From the NCBI RefSeq assembly GCF_006265175.1, contig NZ_VDCQ01000060.1, positions 1 to 64,000 on the forward strand: a stretch of 64,000 nt of DNA, given 5' to 3'. Positions within the stretch are counted from its first letter, which is position 1. Every line of letters begins with the position of its first letter. The notes under the pieces were generated by a model. The model made no database searches. It was not told where the DNA came from and saw nothing but the letters and a program-made list of their open reading frames with translations. Origin of the DNA: Paenibacillus hemerocallicola. Its GTDB lineage: Bacteria > Bacillota > Bacilli > Paenibacillales > NBRC-103111. Shown here one piece after another: positions 54,664-62,650 of this stretch. Made by a program: the position numbers and the translations under genes.

Positions 54664-55584
54664 TTACTGTTGTTTTATCAATTTCCGTACTTCATCCACC
54701 GGAACCTCGATCGTCTCGGCCACTTCCTCCGGCGAGAAGCCCTTATCGAGCAGCTTTCTGATGATTGAATGACGTTCTTCCGCTTTGCCTTCTACCTTGC
54801 CCTTTTCAAAACCGATTTCAATGCCTTCCTCCATGCCCCATTTCTTCCATGCAGGCATCAGCTCCATAATCTTCTCTCCTTCCTCGGGATCGTGACTGCG
54901 AATTTCCCGGAAGATCGCTTCGTCTTCCTCTTTGCTCGGCTGAAAATATAAATCAGCCACCGACATGATAAGAGCTAACCGAGCTTCGTCCCATTGGTGC
55001 CGCAATCGCAGCAGCATACGCAAGTAGGTCAGCCGCATCTCGCGCCTCTCTTTTTGATTATATCCCATTTTGGCCAGCAACGCAGCAGCAACCGGGTTGG
55101 TCGAGTCGACGAAAGTACGCCAATTTTTGTTTCTAAGCTCTACCTTCAGAAAACGGAAATGCAGGATGTCGTGCTCCGCAATCGTCATTGCAAGCGTATC
55201 CGGCTCATTCTTCGAATCGTCCGATGTGAAGATCGCGATCGGAATAATCAGCCTATGCTCTTTCCGGTGCCGCTCGAAAAGGCGGCTAAAGTAAATGTAC
55301 ATCCGCTCGTGGAAATCGGCTTCCTTGTAGGACTGCGGCTCGAAATGCACAAGCACGAAGGCGTCCAACGCCTTGTAGCGGGTTTCCAGCAGCAAATCCA
55401 GCTTGCGCGCCTCCTCCCCAACGATATCGACAAGCAGCTCCTGCATGAGAAAGCGGGTTTGACCATGATCCAGCACTTGATCTAGCTCTGGGAAAAACAA
55501 CTCGATAAATTCCTTGAAAAACGTTTGAAGGAGCTTCTTGAACGCCTCGTCGTGCGGGGTAGGGTTAGTTTTTGTTACATGCAT
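54664..55584 (-). CDS. Rpn-family (PD-(D/E)XK nuclease) protein
   Basis: 306 aa from the ATG at 55584; a TTG at 55605 would add 7 residues. Typical start HDEAFKKLLQTFFKEFIELF. The nuclease core is visible: RKLDLLLETRYK (Asp), then FVLVHFEPQSYKEADFHERM (Glu and Gln-x-x-x-E), about residues 60-100, and RLIIPIAIF. The Glu/Lys-rich C-terminus (EEGIEIGFEKGKVEGKAEER) is usual. Rpn proteins are linked to recombination and, in many cases, to phage defence. They are often found in multiple copies in such genomes. No toxin partner is visible next to it. Confidence 0.88.
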   Translation of the reverse strand: MHVTKTNPTPHDEAFKKLLQTFFKEFIELFFPELDQVLDHGQTRFLMQELLVDIVGEEARKLDLLLETRYKALDAFVLVHFEPQSYKEADFHERMYIYFSRLFERHRKEHRLIIPIAIFTSDDSKNEPDTLAMTIAEHDILHFRFLKVELRNKNWRTFVDSTNPVAAALLAKMGYNQKERREMRLTYLRMLLRLRHQWDEARLALIMSVADLYFQPSKEEDEAIFREIRSHDPEEGEKIMELMPAWKKWGMEEGIEIGFEKGKVEGKAEERHSIIRKLLDKGFSPEEVAETIEVPVDEVRKLIKQQ

Positions 55585-55639
55585 CCGTTCTTCCGTCGCT
55601 TTCAACCATCAATCGCCCTTTCCGGCAACAAGCCATTCT

Positions 55640-57970
55640 TTAAGCGGAAATGCCTTCCTTCATCGGAAAAGAAATGTTCATGCGAACCCCTTCTCCTTTG
55701 TGCGCTTCAAGCTCCAAATGTCCGTGCAAATGCAATATGCGGCTCCGCAGCTGCTCCATGCCCACGCCGGACGTCCGAATATCGGACATCGCCTGCAAGC
55801 GCTCCGGCTCGAAGCCGACTCCGTCGTCCCGGTAGTGCAGATGAAACGAGCCGTTCGACATCGACAAGCGAAGGCTTACGACCGAAGCTTCCGAATGCTT
55901 TCTGGCGTTATTGAGCAGTTCTTGCACGATCCGGAACAGATGACGTTTCGTTTCCAATTGTTGGCGCTCGATCGCGTATGCCCCGGCCGCCTCGAAACGA
56001 ATTTCGAACGGACAAGCGTAAGATTCTCGCTCGACAATTTTTTCGACAGTCCGGATAAAACCGATTTCCTGCAGCAAATACGGATGCAGGTCGAAGCAGT
56101 TTTGGCGCAGAGTAACATTGATGATCTCGACATACTCGACAAGACTGCGGACGTTTTCCTTCGCTTCTGCGGGGAGTGCGTACTTATCGCCCAACGCGGC
56201 AATTTTCCGTTTCAGGTGGAACAAGTCCTGCATCGTCGTATCGTGCATATCGGCGGCTATCCGCATCCGCTCCCGCTCCTGCAGCTCAAACGACAGCTTC
56301 CGGAACCAACTCATATCTTGCGTGTCCTGCTCCCCCATCGACTGGGAGGACATCCGGTTCATCTTGTCCGTCAGCTTGCGGATCAAATACACGTTCTCGA
56401 GACTTACCGCCAAATAAGAAACGATCAGGCCGAGCCACTGCACCTCTTCGAGAACGAGCAGCGTGTTGGAGCGTTTGTGCGTCATGATTAAATAACTCGT
56501 ATATTCTTCGTGCTTATTGATCTCGAAGCTTATAAAGTCCGGATGATCGAGTTGGGCTTCACGACCGATCATATCCTTCACTGCTGATTCGTCAATATCC
56601 CCCTCGCTGATGATTTCTATGCTGTCTCTGTATTTGAACGCGATGGCTCCGCCGTAAACCTCCAGTGTGCTTACTATATCCACCAGAATCAAGTCTTTTA
56701 ATTCTCTGAAGCTTGATGTGGATGTCAAATCCTTTGCGATTTTTTTAAGTGCCGCCTGCAGTATGTGTTTTCGTGGAAACATAAATCTTTCCATTCGAGT
56801 AAAGATGTTTTCAGTAGAGTATAGAAAAAATGTGAAAATCAACAAAATAACAAAAAACAACAAAATGTAGTTTTTGGGAGACGGTTGATGCGGGAACAGC
56901 AAGTAGACCGCAGCTATCACCAAAATGCTTGGAGCAGACGCTAAAATGATGGTGAATCCAATTCTTCTAAGAGCCATATCAATGTCGTAGAGTTGCTTAG
57001 TACCAATAAGATAGGCAAATGCTAGCGGAAGAATAAGCACAAACCAACTTGTGTATAAAGAATTAATAAATTCTTTTCCATAGATAATATGTGGAATAAA
57101 AGAAAAGAAAATAATCGGAAAGAACGAAAGGAACAAAGACCCGCAAACAAATTTTGTAATTGTTCTGATGTACGAATTTTTAGTTCGATTTTGAAGATAT
57201 ACATTGAGCAAGAAAGCAAATACCAAAATAATTCCCACTAAAAATAACAAAAGACTCAACGAGGAGCTCGATCTGTAAATAAGGAAACTTATCGTTGAAT
57301 CGTAGTAGAAGCTAATTCTAACAAAAACGCCTATAAGCACTATAAAATACAGGTATTTAAAGTAGTGCTCCTTGTAGGACAACCCACCTTTTTCATTATA
57401 AAGAACAATTAGAAAGTGAAGAAATACAATAGGGATAGTAATAAGCGAGTTTGTAAGTAAGAGTTTACCAGTCGCATCCCCTCTCATCGAACCTGCAAGA
57501 CTCATGAACGTAATACCGGTAACAACAAATACAAGCGCTAAAAATTGAGCTGAACGGGAGTTCCTGACTTTTAGGAGCAGTAATATCGCAGCTATAAAAC
57601 AAAGTGTTTCAACAATGGGAATTAAAAGATCATACTTCAGGGAATCACTTAAGGAATTGGTTGAAAGATAGATAGTTTCACCGTCACGAAATAGCACTAT
57701 CGTATCGGCTTGCTCAATGATTTGCCATTTTTGAACTGTATGATAGTCATCAGGCACTAAATTATTAATATTAACAATAATATCCCCTATTTGAATATCC
57801 AAACGAGAAGAACTGTCTACTCTGTCGATGGAATAAACGGTCCACTCCTTGTTTTCATTTTGCTTCAAATTAATTCCTAAGAACGGATAACGAATCGTTA
57901 AATAGAGGAACCAACATTGGGCAAGGATAATTAATACGAAAACTGTCGAAAAAATAATTCTTTTTTTCAA
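55640..57970 (-). CDS. ComP-like membrane sensor histidine kinase
   Basis: 776 aa. Like ComP of Bacillus, it starts with a membrane segment and a short PDZ-like loop (LQIGDIIVNINNL, then DTIVLFRDGETIYLS), then about eight to ten membrane segments (about 115-390). The cytoplasmic part has HisKA_3 with phospho-accepting His in RIAADMHDTTMQDL (about 576) and a HATPase with LFRIVQELLNNARKH, DDGVGF and SGVGMEQLRSR. The region coding for the membrane half (about 56,700-57,970) is AT-rich, the kinase half GC-rich, so the gene looks mosaic. It diverges from the ComX-like peptide gene with 76 bases between. No response regulator gene lies beside it, and no comQ is seen. Confidence 0.88.
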   Translation of the reverse strand: MKKRIIFSTVFVLIILAQCWFLYLTIRYPFLGINLKQNENKEWTVYSIDRVDSSSRLDIQIGDIIVNINNLVPDDYHTVQKWQIIEQADTIVLFRDGETIYLSTNSLSDSLKYDLLIPIVETLCFIAAILLLLKVRNSRSAQFLALVFVVTGITFMSLAGSMRGDATGKLLLTNSLITIPIVFLHFLIVLYNEKGGLSYKEHYFKYLYFIVLIGVFVRISFYYDSTISFLIYRSSSSLSLLLFLVGIILVFAFLLNVYLQNRTKNSYIRTITKFVCGSLFLSFFPIIFFSFIPHIIYGKEFINSLYTSWFVLILPLAFAYLIGTKQLYDIDMALRRIGFTIILASAPSILVIAAVYLLFPHQPSPKNYILLFFVILLIFTFFLYSTENIFTRMERFMFPRKHILQAALKKIAKDLTSTSSFRELKDLILVDIVSTLEVYGGAIAFKYRDSIEIISEGDIDESAVKDMIGREAQLDHPDFISFEINKHEEYTSYLIMTHKRSNTLLVLEEVQWLGLIVSYLAVSLENVYLIRKLTDKMNRMSSQSMGEQDTQDMSWFRKLSFELQERERMRIAADMHDTTMQDLFHLKRKIAALGDKYALPAEAKENVRSLVEYVEIINVTLRQNCFDLHPYLLQEIGFIRTVEKIVERESYACPFEIRFEAAGAYAIERQQLETKRHLFRIVQELLNNARKHSEASVVSLRLSMSNGSFHLHYRDDGVGFEPERLQAMSDIRTSGVGMEQLRSRILHLHGHLELEAHKGEGVRMNISFPMKEGISA

Positions 57971-58046
57971 GTGGATACCCTCTTTCTGATAATTTTGGAA
58001 AATGATATATTAGAAGTGTTCGAAAAATATTAAAGGAGGGTTCCCT

Positions 58047-58226
58047 ATGCAAGAAGTTATGTGGTCAAGCAGTCTCAAAGAAGTAGTAAAGAATACCTGC
58101 AACCGAAATAAAGTGACAGAAAACTACACGAATTGTGATCTATCTGAAGCAGAACTCGTAGCTGTATACCGTGTAACGAAGAAAGAAAACGTTTCCGGCA
58201 ATACAGTAGCTTGGTGGTGGGAGTAA
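58047..58226 (+). CDS. ComX-like pheromone precursor peptide (59 aa)
   Basis: A 59-codon gene with a perfect-looking site AAAGGAGGG (58032-58040) 6 bases before the ATG. The peptide starts MQEVMWSSSLKEVVKN, has a middle NCDLSEAELVAVYRV and ends NTVAWWWE. ComX precursors start MQD/MQE, have an acidic middle of type D-x-x-E-x-E-x-I/L-x-x-x-Y, and end with a Trp 2-5 residues from the C-terminus that is isoprenylated; all three points match. It diverges from the ComP-like gene. AT content is high, like the kinase's sensory half. A matching prenyltransferase (ComQ) is not in the window, so modification is uncertain. Confidence 0.7.
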   Translation: MQEVMWSSSLKEVVKNTCNRNKVTENYTNCDLSEAELVAVYRVTKKENVSGNTVAWWWE

Positions 58227-58321
58227 ATACTTCATACTATATTTTACCAAACGGAAGAAAGATTGTATATTTAGAAGTACAAAACTTCGATGTTTCAATT
58301 AATGCCTTATGTACTGCATAG
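58211..58321 (+). CDS. Possible short frame overlapping the ComX-like gene's end
   Basis: A 36-codon frame from a TTG at 58211 that overlaps the last codons of the ComX-like gene. It reads VVGVNTSYYILPNGRKIVYL and then EVQNFDVSINALCTA. The sequence looks protein-like but there is no known family and no ribosome site of its own except the GGTGGTGGGA within the start. Low confidence; it may be chance in AT-rich DNA. Confidence 0.25.
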   Translation: MVVGVNTSYYILPNGRKIVYLEVQNFDVSINALCTA

Positions 58322-58324
58322 TAC

Positions 58325-58366
58325 AAAAAACAGCCATGTTCCCATTAGGAAAACTGGCTGTTTTTT
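58325..58366. terminator. Bidirectional terminator between ComX-like and C26 genes
   Basis: AAAAAACAGCCA (58325-58336) pairs with TGGCTGTTTTTT (58355-58366) around an 18-base loop. T-runs flank both sides, so it can end transcripts of the plus-strand peptide gene and the minus-strand C26 gene. Confidence 0.9.
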
Positions 58367-58381
58367 GTAATCTCTATTTAC

Positions 58382-59080
58382 TCACTCCCCCGCACAAGCC
58401 TTAACAAAAGCCTCAAACAGCTTGCGCGAAACGTCATCGGTGCCCGCAGTATCCTCCGGATGCCACTGGACGCCGACGACGAAACGATGCGACTCGCTTT
58501 CGATCGCCTCGACGATGCCGTCTTCGGATTTGGCGGTGACGCGCATGCCCGGCGCGGGCTCCTTGACGGCCTGATGATGAAAGCTATTTACTTTGAACTC
58601 GGTCGTCCCGGCGATGCGGGCAACCATGCTGTCCTCCTCGGTGCGCACCCGATGGGACAGATGGCTTCTCGGCGCCTTCTGGCTGTGCTGGAGCGTTCGG
58701 CATTGCGAATATATGTCCTGATATAGGCTACCGCCCAAAGCGACATTGAGCACTTGCTCGCCCCGGCATACGGCGAAAATCGGCTTGCCCGCCGCCGCGT
58801 ATTCGCGGACTAACAGCACCTCGAGCCCGTCGCGTTCGGGTGTTATGCGCCCCAACTCCGGCAGCGGCTCTTCTCCATAATAGCCCGGATCGATATCCGG
58901 CCCCCCGGTGAGCAGCAAGCCATGGGTCACCTCGCACAGCTTGCGGACCTCCTCCTCCCCCAATCCGAACGGCACGATAACGGGAATCCCGCCCGATTTC
59001 AGTATCCATTCGGAATAAGAGTGCTTCAGACTCGCGCTTTCTTCCTCATAATTGGCCGTGATGGCCACTATCGGTTTCAT
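58382..59080 (-). CDS. Gamma-glutamyl-GABA hydrolase-like peptidase C26 (PuuD-like)
   Basis: 232 aa, the usual length. Class I glutamine-amidotransferase-type triad: nucleophile Cys105 (FAVCRGEQ), His206 and Glu208 (VQWHPED). The glycine loop LLLTGGPDIDPGYYGEEP and FHHQAVKE are typical of the C26 gamma-glutamyl hydrolase group. It would cleave gamma-glutamyl bonds, for example gamma-glutamyl-GABA in polyamine breakdown. No other polyamine genes lie beside it, so substrate is not sure. Confidence 0.9.
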   Translation of the reverse strand: MKPIVAITANYEEESASLKHSYSEWILKSGGIPVIVPFGLGEEEVRKLCEVTHGLLLTGGPDIDPGYYGEEPLPELGRITPERDGLEVLLVREYAAAGKPIFAVCRGEQVLNVALGGSLYQDIYSQCRTLQHSQKAPRSHLSHRVRTEEDSMVARIAGTTEFKVNSFHHQAVKEPAPGMRVTAKSEDGIVEAIESESHRFVVGVQWHPEDTAGTDDVSRKLFEAFVKACAGE

Positions 59081-59331
59081 CGAATCCCCTCCGTCGCTCG
59101 CGCATTGCTATCCCTGTTATACCTTATGCTCGACGGCCTGTAAACTTCTCTACGCGTCAAAAAGAGGCCGCCCGCTCTGGTACAGCCTCCATATACTTTA
59201 GTTCCTCGGACATACGATAATGACTCTTTCGTAGTTTCGCGGCTTGCCCCCTTGCAGCAGCATGGACACAGATCGTTGCCGGACGCCATCAAGGAAGCTG
59301 AGTTGTTTCTTAAGCCTATCTTCAAAAGGCA
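59081..59331. other. Intergenic gap, no supported gene
   Basis: About 250 bases between two minus-strand genes. A minus-strand frame across it has no recognisable domain or ribosome site and is not called. Probably carries the promoter of the C26 gene. Confidence 0.4.
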
Positions 59332-59949
59332 CTATTGGGGAACAACCTCAAAAACGGACTTATTTGTCTCCAGTTCATAATTCCCTTCACCAACACGAAA
59401 TTGCGCAATCGCCGAAGCCTCATACTGCCCAGTTGATTCCAATTTGTACTGGTATGTTTCTGTTATTGTTTCGTTTGCTCTTAATCCTCTCATAATTCCG
59501 ACATGATCCATTGAAATCACATTGACTTGCATTCCTTTACTGTCCTTGATTCTAAATATAAAAAGCTGCGAAGCATGCATGATTGTAGTCCGCTTGCCGC
59601 TTGAATTCAACAGTGTTGCAGTGATCGAAAAAACCTCATTTTTCTTAACTGTTTCGGGTGCCTCGATACTTACGGTATACAACGGTTTCGCTTCTCCTTT
59701 AGTGGCAGGAGTATGGGTCGTTGTCTCGGATGCTCCAGCAGCAGGGTGATTTCTTGCGGTCTCAGGTGCTTCAGCAGCAGGAGCAGTTGTTGTCGTCTCA
59801 GGTACTTCAGCAGCAGGAGCAGTTGTTGTCGTTTCAGGTGTTTCAGCAGCAGGAGCATTTCTTACCGTCTCCGATTGGTTTTGCGGATAGAACAGATTAC
59901 AAGCCGTCAACGCAACGGACAATAGCAACAGTATTGTTATTTTTTTCAT
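59332..59949 (-). CDS. Lipoprotein with 12-residue repeats and Ig-like C-terminal domain
   Basis: 205 aa from the ATG at 59949, with GGAGGTGG 5 bases upstream. A lipobox (LTAC, Cys about 17) follows a hydrophobic signal, so it is lipid-anchored outside. Residues about 29-80 contain about four 12-residue repeats of APAAExPETTTT type (36-bp DNA repeats). The C-terminal part (about 90-205; VKKNEVFSITATLLNSSGK and TITETYQYKLESTGQYEASA) is an Ig-like or BsuPI-like beta domain. Function unknown; possibly a surface protein with a Thr/Pro-rich stalk. Confidence 0.75.
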   Translation of the reverse strand: MKKITILLLLSVALTACNLFYPQNQSETVRNAPAAETPETTTTAPAAEVPETTTTAPAAEAPETARNHPAAGASETTTHTPATKGEAKPLYTVSIEAPETVKKNEVFSITATLLNSSGKRTTIMHASQLFIFRIKDSKGMQVNVISMDHVGIMRGLRANETITETYQYKLESTGQYEASAIAQFRVGEGNYELETNKSVFEVVPQ

Positions 59950-60265
59950 AAGATCCACCTCCGTCCTTCTAAACGCACAGAGATGGTAACTTGTTTCAGG
60001 CAGTGATCATTCTGTCTGGAGGACCTTCTACGATCTCGGTAGAGCTTAAAGTAAGGGCGACATGCATTTTGGCCGCGAGCCGGCCGATATGAACCTGTAA
60101 CGGAGAACGGCGAGGGGACCGCCGTTTTTCATCCTCCTCCGCTTTGTTATTCTCAGGTTGATGACATGCCTGAAATACAAGCAAGCGCTCACGTTATCGA
60201 CGGTGATTGCAACACCAACATAGTACGTGAACGCTGACGATGACGGCAAGGAAGCCCGGCAGGGC
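59950..60265. other. Intergenic region of about 315 bases
   Basis: Contains a small hairpin ACGGCG...CGCCGT followed by TTTTT on the plus strand near 60,108-60,136. Several short overlapping frames exist, for example a 62-codon minus-strand frame ending at 59996, but none has a clear start or a known domain. It may hold remains of a small gene. Confidence 0.4.
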
Positions 60266-61843
60266 CTATGTTTCCCCCTGCAGCAGCTCGTCCATGATCC
60301 GCTGCTGCCCGATCGGAGACCAGCTCATGCGAATCCAGTTCGACGCCCGGCGAATCCGGTCGTTGTGGAAGGCGTTCATGCCGCCCCAGCAGGCGTTTTG
60401 CCCCAGCCGCGAAAGGAGCTCCGTATCGCTTCCGGACGGCAGATCGCTGTAAATGTATAAGTAGTCGGTATCAAAGGGCGGCACCCGGCCAACGTCATAT
60501 TCCCGATATTGCCTATCCAGCGGAACGCTGCTGCCGGGCCTCAGTCCCAGCTCGGTATACAACAGCGCATTCATCGGGTGCTGTCCCAGCCCCTGTACTC
60601 TGATTTTCCGTCTGAACAGACGCATGAAGGAAAAAGACTGGCTGGTTCTGGACGAATTCAGCATATTCTTCGCGTAGTGGATCTTTTGCTCCACCTGATC
60701 GAAGTTTTGCTGCGCTTCCTTTTCCCTTCCGACAAGCTCGGCTATTCTCCTGTGCATTTGCCGCCAATCCGCCGAATATTCCAGTACAACGGTCGGCGAT
60801 ATTTGCTTCAACCGCTCGTAGAACGGCCGATGCCGGCTATCGGCGATGATTAGGTCCGGACGCGCCCGGCGAAAGCGTTCCAATTGATGCTCGACCATCA
60901 AACGGTGCCCTTCCTCGGTCTGCTCCACATTTCTGCCGCCGTTCATGACGGCCTCCGGCTCCAGGCCGAGGGAGCGAAGACAGTCCTCATAGCCGAAGCT
61001 GCAGGCGACCGCTACCCGCAGGTGCCTTCTCTTGATATAAAATACGGGAGACATCCCGAACGCCTGCTTGAAGATCCGGCTAAAATAAAACTCATTGCCG
61101 AAGCCCGCGGATTCGGACACCTCTTTAATCGGATGTCCTTGCTCCAGCAGCCGTTTGGACCGGTCCATACGAATGTGCTGCAAATATTCCATGGGAGATA
61201 TTCCTTTGGCTCTCTTGAAGCTTCTGGAATAAGAGGTTTGCGTCAAGCCCGCTATGTGGGATAGCGTATCCAGTCGGATTTTTTCCTTGTAATGCCTGTA
61301 CATATAATCGATCGTTTGATCGATGCCGCCGCCCTCTCCCTTCTCCGACTCGCCCGGCACGGACAGCTCGTCGAGCATATGCTGGAGCAGCGAGTTGAAT
61401 TGAAGCTGAAGCCCATCCGACCGTGCTGGACGGGAACGGAGCCCGCGATACATGCGCTCGATCCGCTCCGCAATCGGCTCTATCGACCGGATCGGCAGCT
61501 TGCCCGGCGGAAGCGGCATGCCGGACGTTTCGCCCGGCGTGCAGCTCCAGCTTCCCTGCCGCCAGTCCAGGACCACGCTCCCGAACCGGAGAAGGTAGCA
61601 TTCGACGCAGCTCGATTGCACCAAAATTTCCACTTTCATCGAGGGCCGCAAAAAAAAGGCGCAGCACGGCTGCAAAGAAACGAGACGGCCGTCAAGACGC
61701 AAATAGCCCTCTCCCGCCGTTACGACGCATAGCATGTCGCAAGGAACCGGCGGACAGAGCGGCGAAGCCTTCGTACGAAACCTAAGCTTGTGTAGAGAAG
61801 TAAGCAGATATAGCGGGTATTGGACAATGTCGCGGGGCAACAA
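60266..61843 (-). CDS. AraC-type regulator fused to a siderophore-binding-like domain (Btr-like)
   Basis: 525 aa from a TTG at 61843 with GGAAGGTG upstream. An N-terminal cupin-like part, an AraC helix-turn-helix pair (about 175-275; LDTLSHIAGLTQTSYSRSFK and IKEVSESAGFGNEFYFSRIF), then a periplasmic-binding-protein fold (about 278-520; RRARPDLIIADSRHRPFYER). This layout is that of Btr/YbbB-type regulators of Bacillus, in which the substrate domain senses an iron-siderophore and activates uptake genes. A Fur-type box lies upstream and two FecCD permease genes nearby, consistent with iron control. Confidence 0.88.
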   Translation of the reverse strand: MLPRDIVQYPLYLLTSLHKLRFRTKASPLCPPVPCDMLCVVTAGEGYLRLDGRLVSLQPCCAFFLRPSMKVEILVQSSCVECYLLRFGSVVLDWRQGSWSCTPGETSGMPLPPGKLPIRSIEPIAERIERMYRGLRSRPARSDGLQLQFNSLLQHMLDELSVPGESEKGEGGGIDQTIDYMYRHYKEKIRLDTLSHIAGLTQTSYSRSFKRAKGISPMEYLQHIRMDRSKRLLEQGHPIKEVSESAGFGNEFYFSRIFKQAFGMSPVFYIKRRHLRVAVACSFGYEDCLRSLGLEPEAVMNGGRNVEQTEEGHRLMVEHQLERFRRARPDLIIADSRHRPFYERLKQISPTVVLEYSADWRQMHRRIAELVGREKEAQQNFDQVEQKIHYAKNMLNSSRTSQSFSFMRLFRRKIRVQGLGQHPMNALLYTELGLRPGSSVPLDRQYREYDVGRVPPFDTDYLYIYSDLPSGSDTELLSRLGQNACWGGMNAFHNDRIRRASNWIRMSWSPIGQQRIMDELLQGET

Positions 61844-61920
61844 GCGTCTTCACCTTCCTGTCGAAGTCGGCGAAGCAGCCGGAGCGTCGTCCGGACGCCG
61901 TCGGCCGCTTCTCGAGCCTA

Positions 61921-61940
61921 TTGATGAGAATCATTATCAA
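61921..61940 (-). promoter_or_regulatory. Fur-type operator upstream of the AraC/substrate-binding gene
   Basis: The plus-strand TTGATGAGAATCATTATCAA matches the Fur consensus GATAATnATTATC-type inverted repeat closely: the right half ATCATTATCAA is perfect and the left half differs at a few bases. It lies about 78 bases upstream of the TTG start, so iron repression is likely. Confidence 0.8.
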
Positions 61941-62024
61941 TAGATCTAGTATAGCTGTTTCCCGCTTCCTAGGAAAGGCTCCCGCCGAAAATAATTCCGT
62001 CGCGCTCCCGGCGAACGGCCGCAG

Positions 62025-62597
62025 TTAGCCGAAAACGGTCAGCAGCTCCTCGGCCGGTATGCGGGGGCGGGCTGGCGGGACAATGTCCGGATAGCCGATG
62101 TGCAAGACGCCGACGATTTTCTCTCCCGGCTGCGCGCCCACCGTTTCGCGGAATCCCGGATCGTAATTGTAATGGTTCGTTTTCCATACGACGCCCAAGC
62201 CCCGCTCCCAGGCGGCCAGCTGAAAATTTTGAATCAGACTGCATACGGCCGCGTAATCCTCGTCCCACTTTTTTTGCCGGGGGTCCTCCTTCAGCAGCAC
62301 AATGAGATGGGCCGGGACCGCTTCCAGATACGCCCGTTTTTTTGGGCCGTACTTCTCTCTATCCTCGGAGGAATACGTGCGGACCATTGCTTCGGCGAAG
62401 ATCGATCTCGCCACTCCCTGAAACAAGATGAACCGCCACGGCTGCCTATGCTCGTGGTTCGGCGCCCATACCGCCACGTTCAGCAGCTCCAGCAGCAGCG
62501 CTTCGGGCACAACGTCATCCTTGAAGAGCCTGACCGTTCTTCTCGATTTGATCAGGTTCGCCACCTGCGTTTCTCCGTTCATTCCCCATGTTTCCAA
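62025..62597 (-). CDS. Nitroreductase-family protein (YdjA/NfsA-like, FMN)
   Basis: 190 aa from a TTG at 62597 with AGGAAG 7 bases upstream. Nitroreductase signatures: IKSRRTVRLFKDDVVPEALL, VAVWAPNHEHRQPWRFILFQ and later GVVWKTNHYNYDPGFR, with the FMN-binding Arg-Arg-Thr near the N-terminus. Probably uses NAD(P)H with FMN. It lies between the FecCD gene and the Fur box/regulator, so a role in reducing ferric siderophores is conceivable but not shown. Confidence 0.88.
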   Translation of the reverse strand: METWGMNGETQVANLIKSRRTVRLFKDDVVPEALLLELLNVAVWAPNHEHRQPWRFILFQGVARSIFAEAMVRTYSSEDREKYGPKKRAYLEAVPAHLIVLLKEDPRQKKWDEDYAAVCSLIQNFQLAAWERGLGVVWKTNHYNYDPGFRETVGAQPGEKIVGVLHIGYPDIVPPARPRIPAEELLTVFG

Positions 62598-62650
62598 TGT
62601 TTATCTTCCTTTCCGAATCAGCTTTCTATTCCATAACCGGAGCCGGCCGT

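Noticed and set aside
59996-60249. Two overlapping short minus-strand frames between the lipoprotein and regulator genes
   Set aside because: No good start site and no family; could be the remains of a small gene, but not enough to call.
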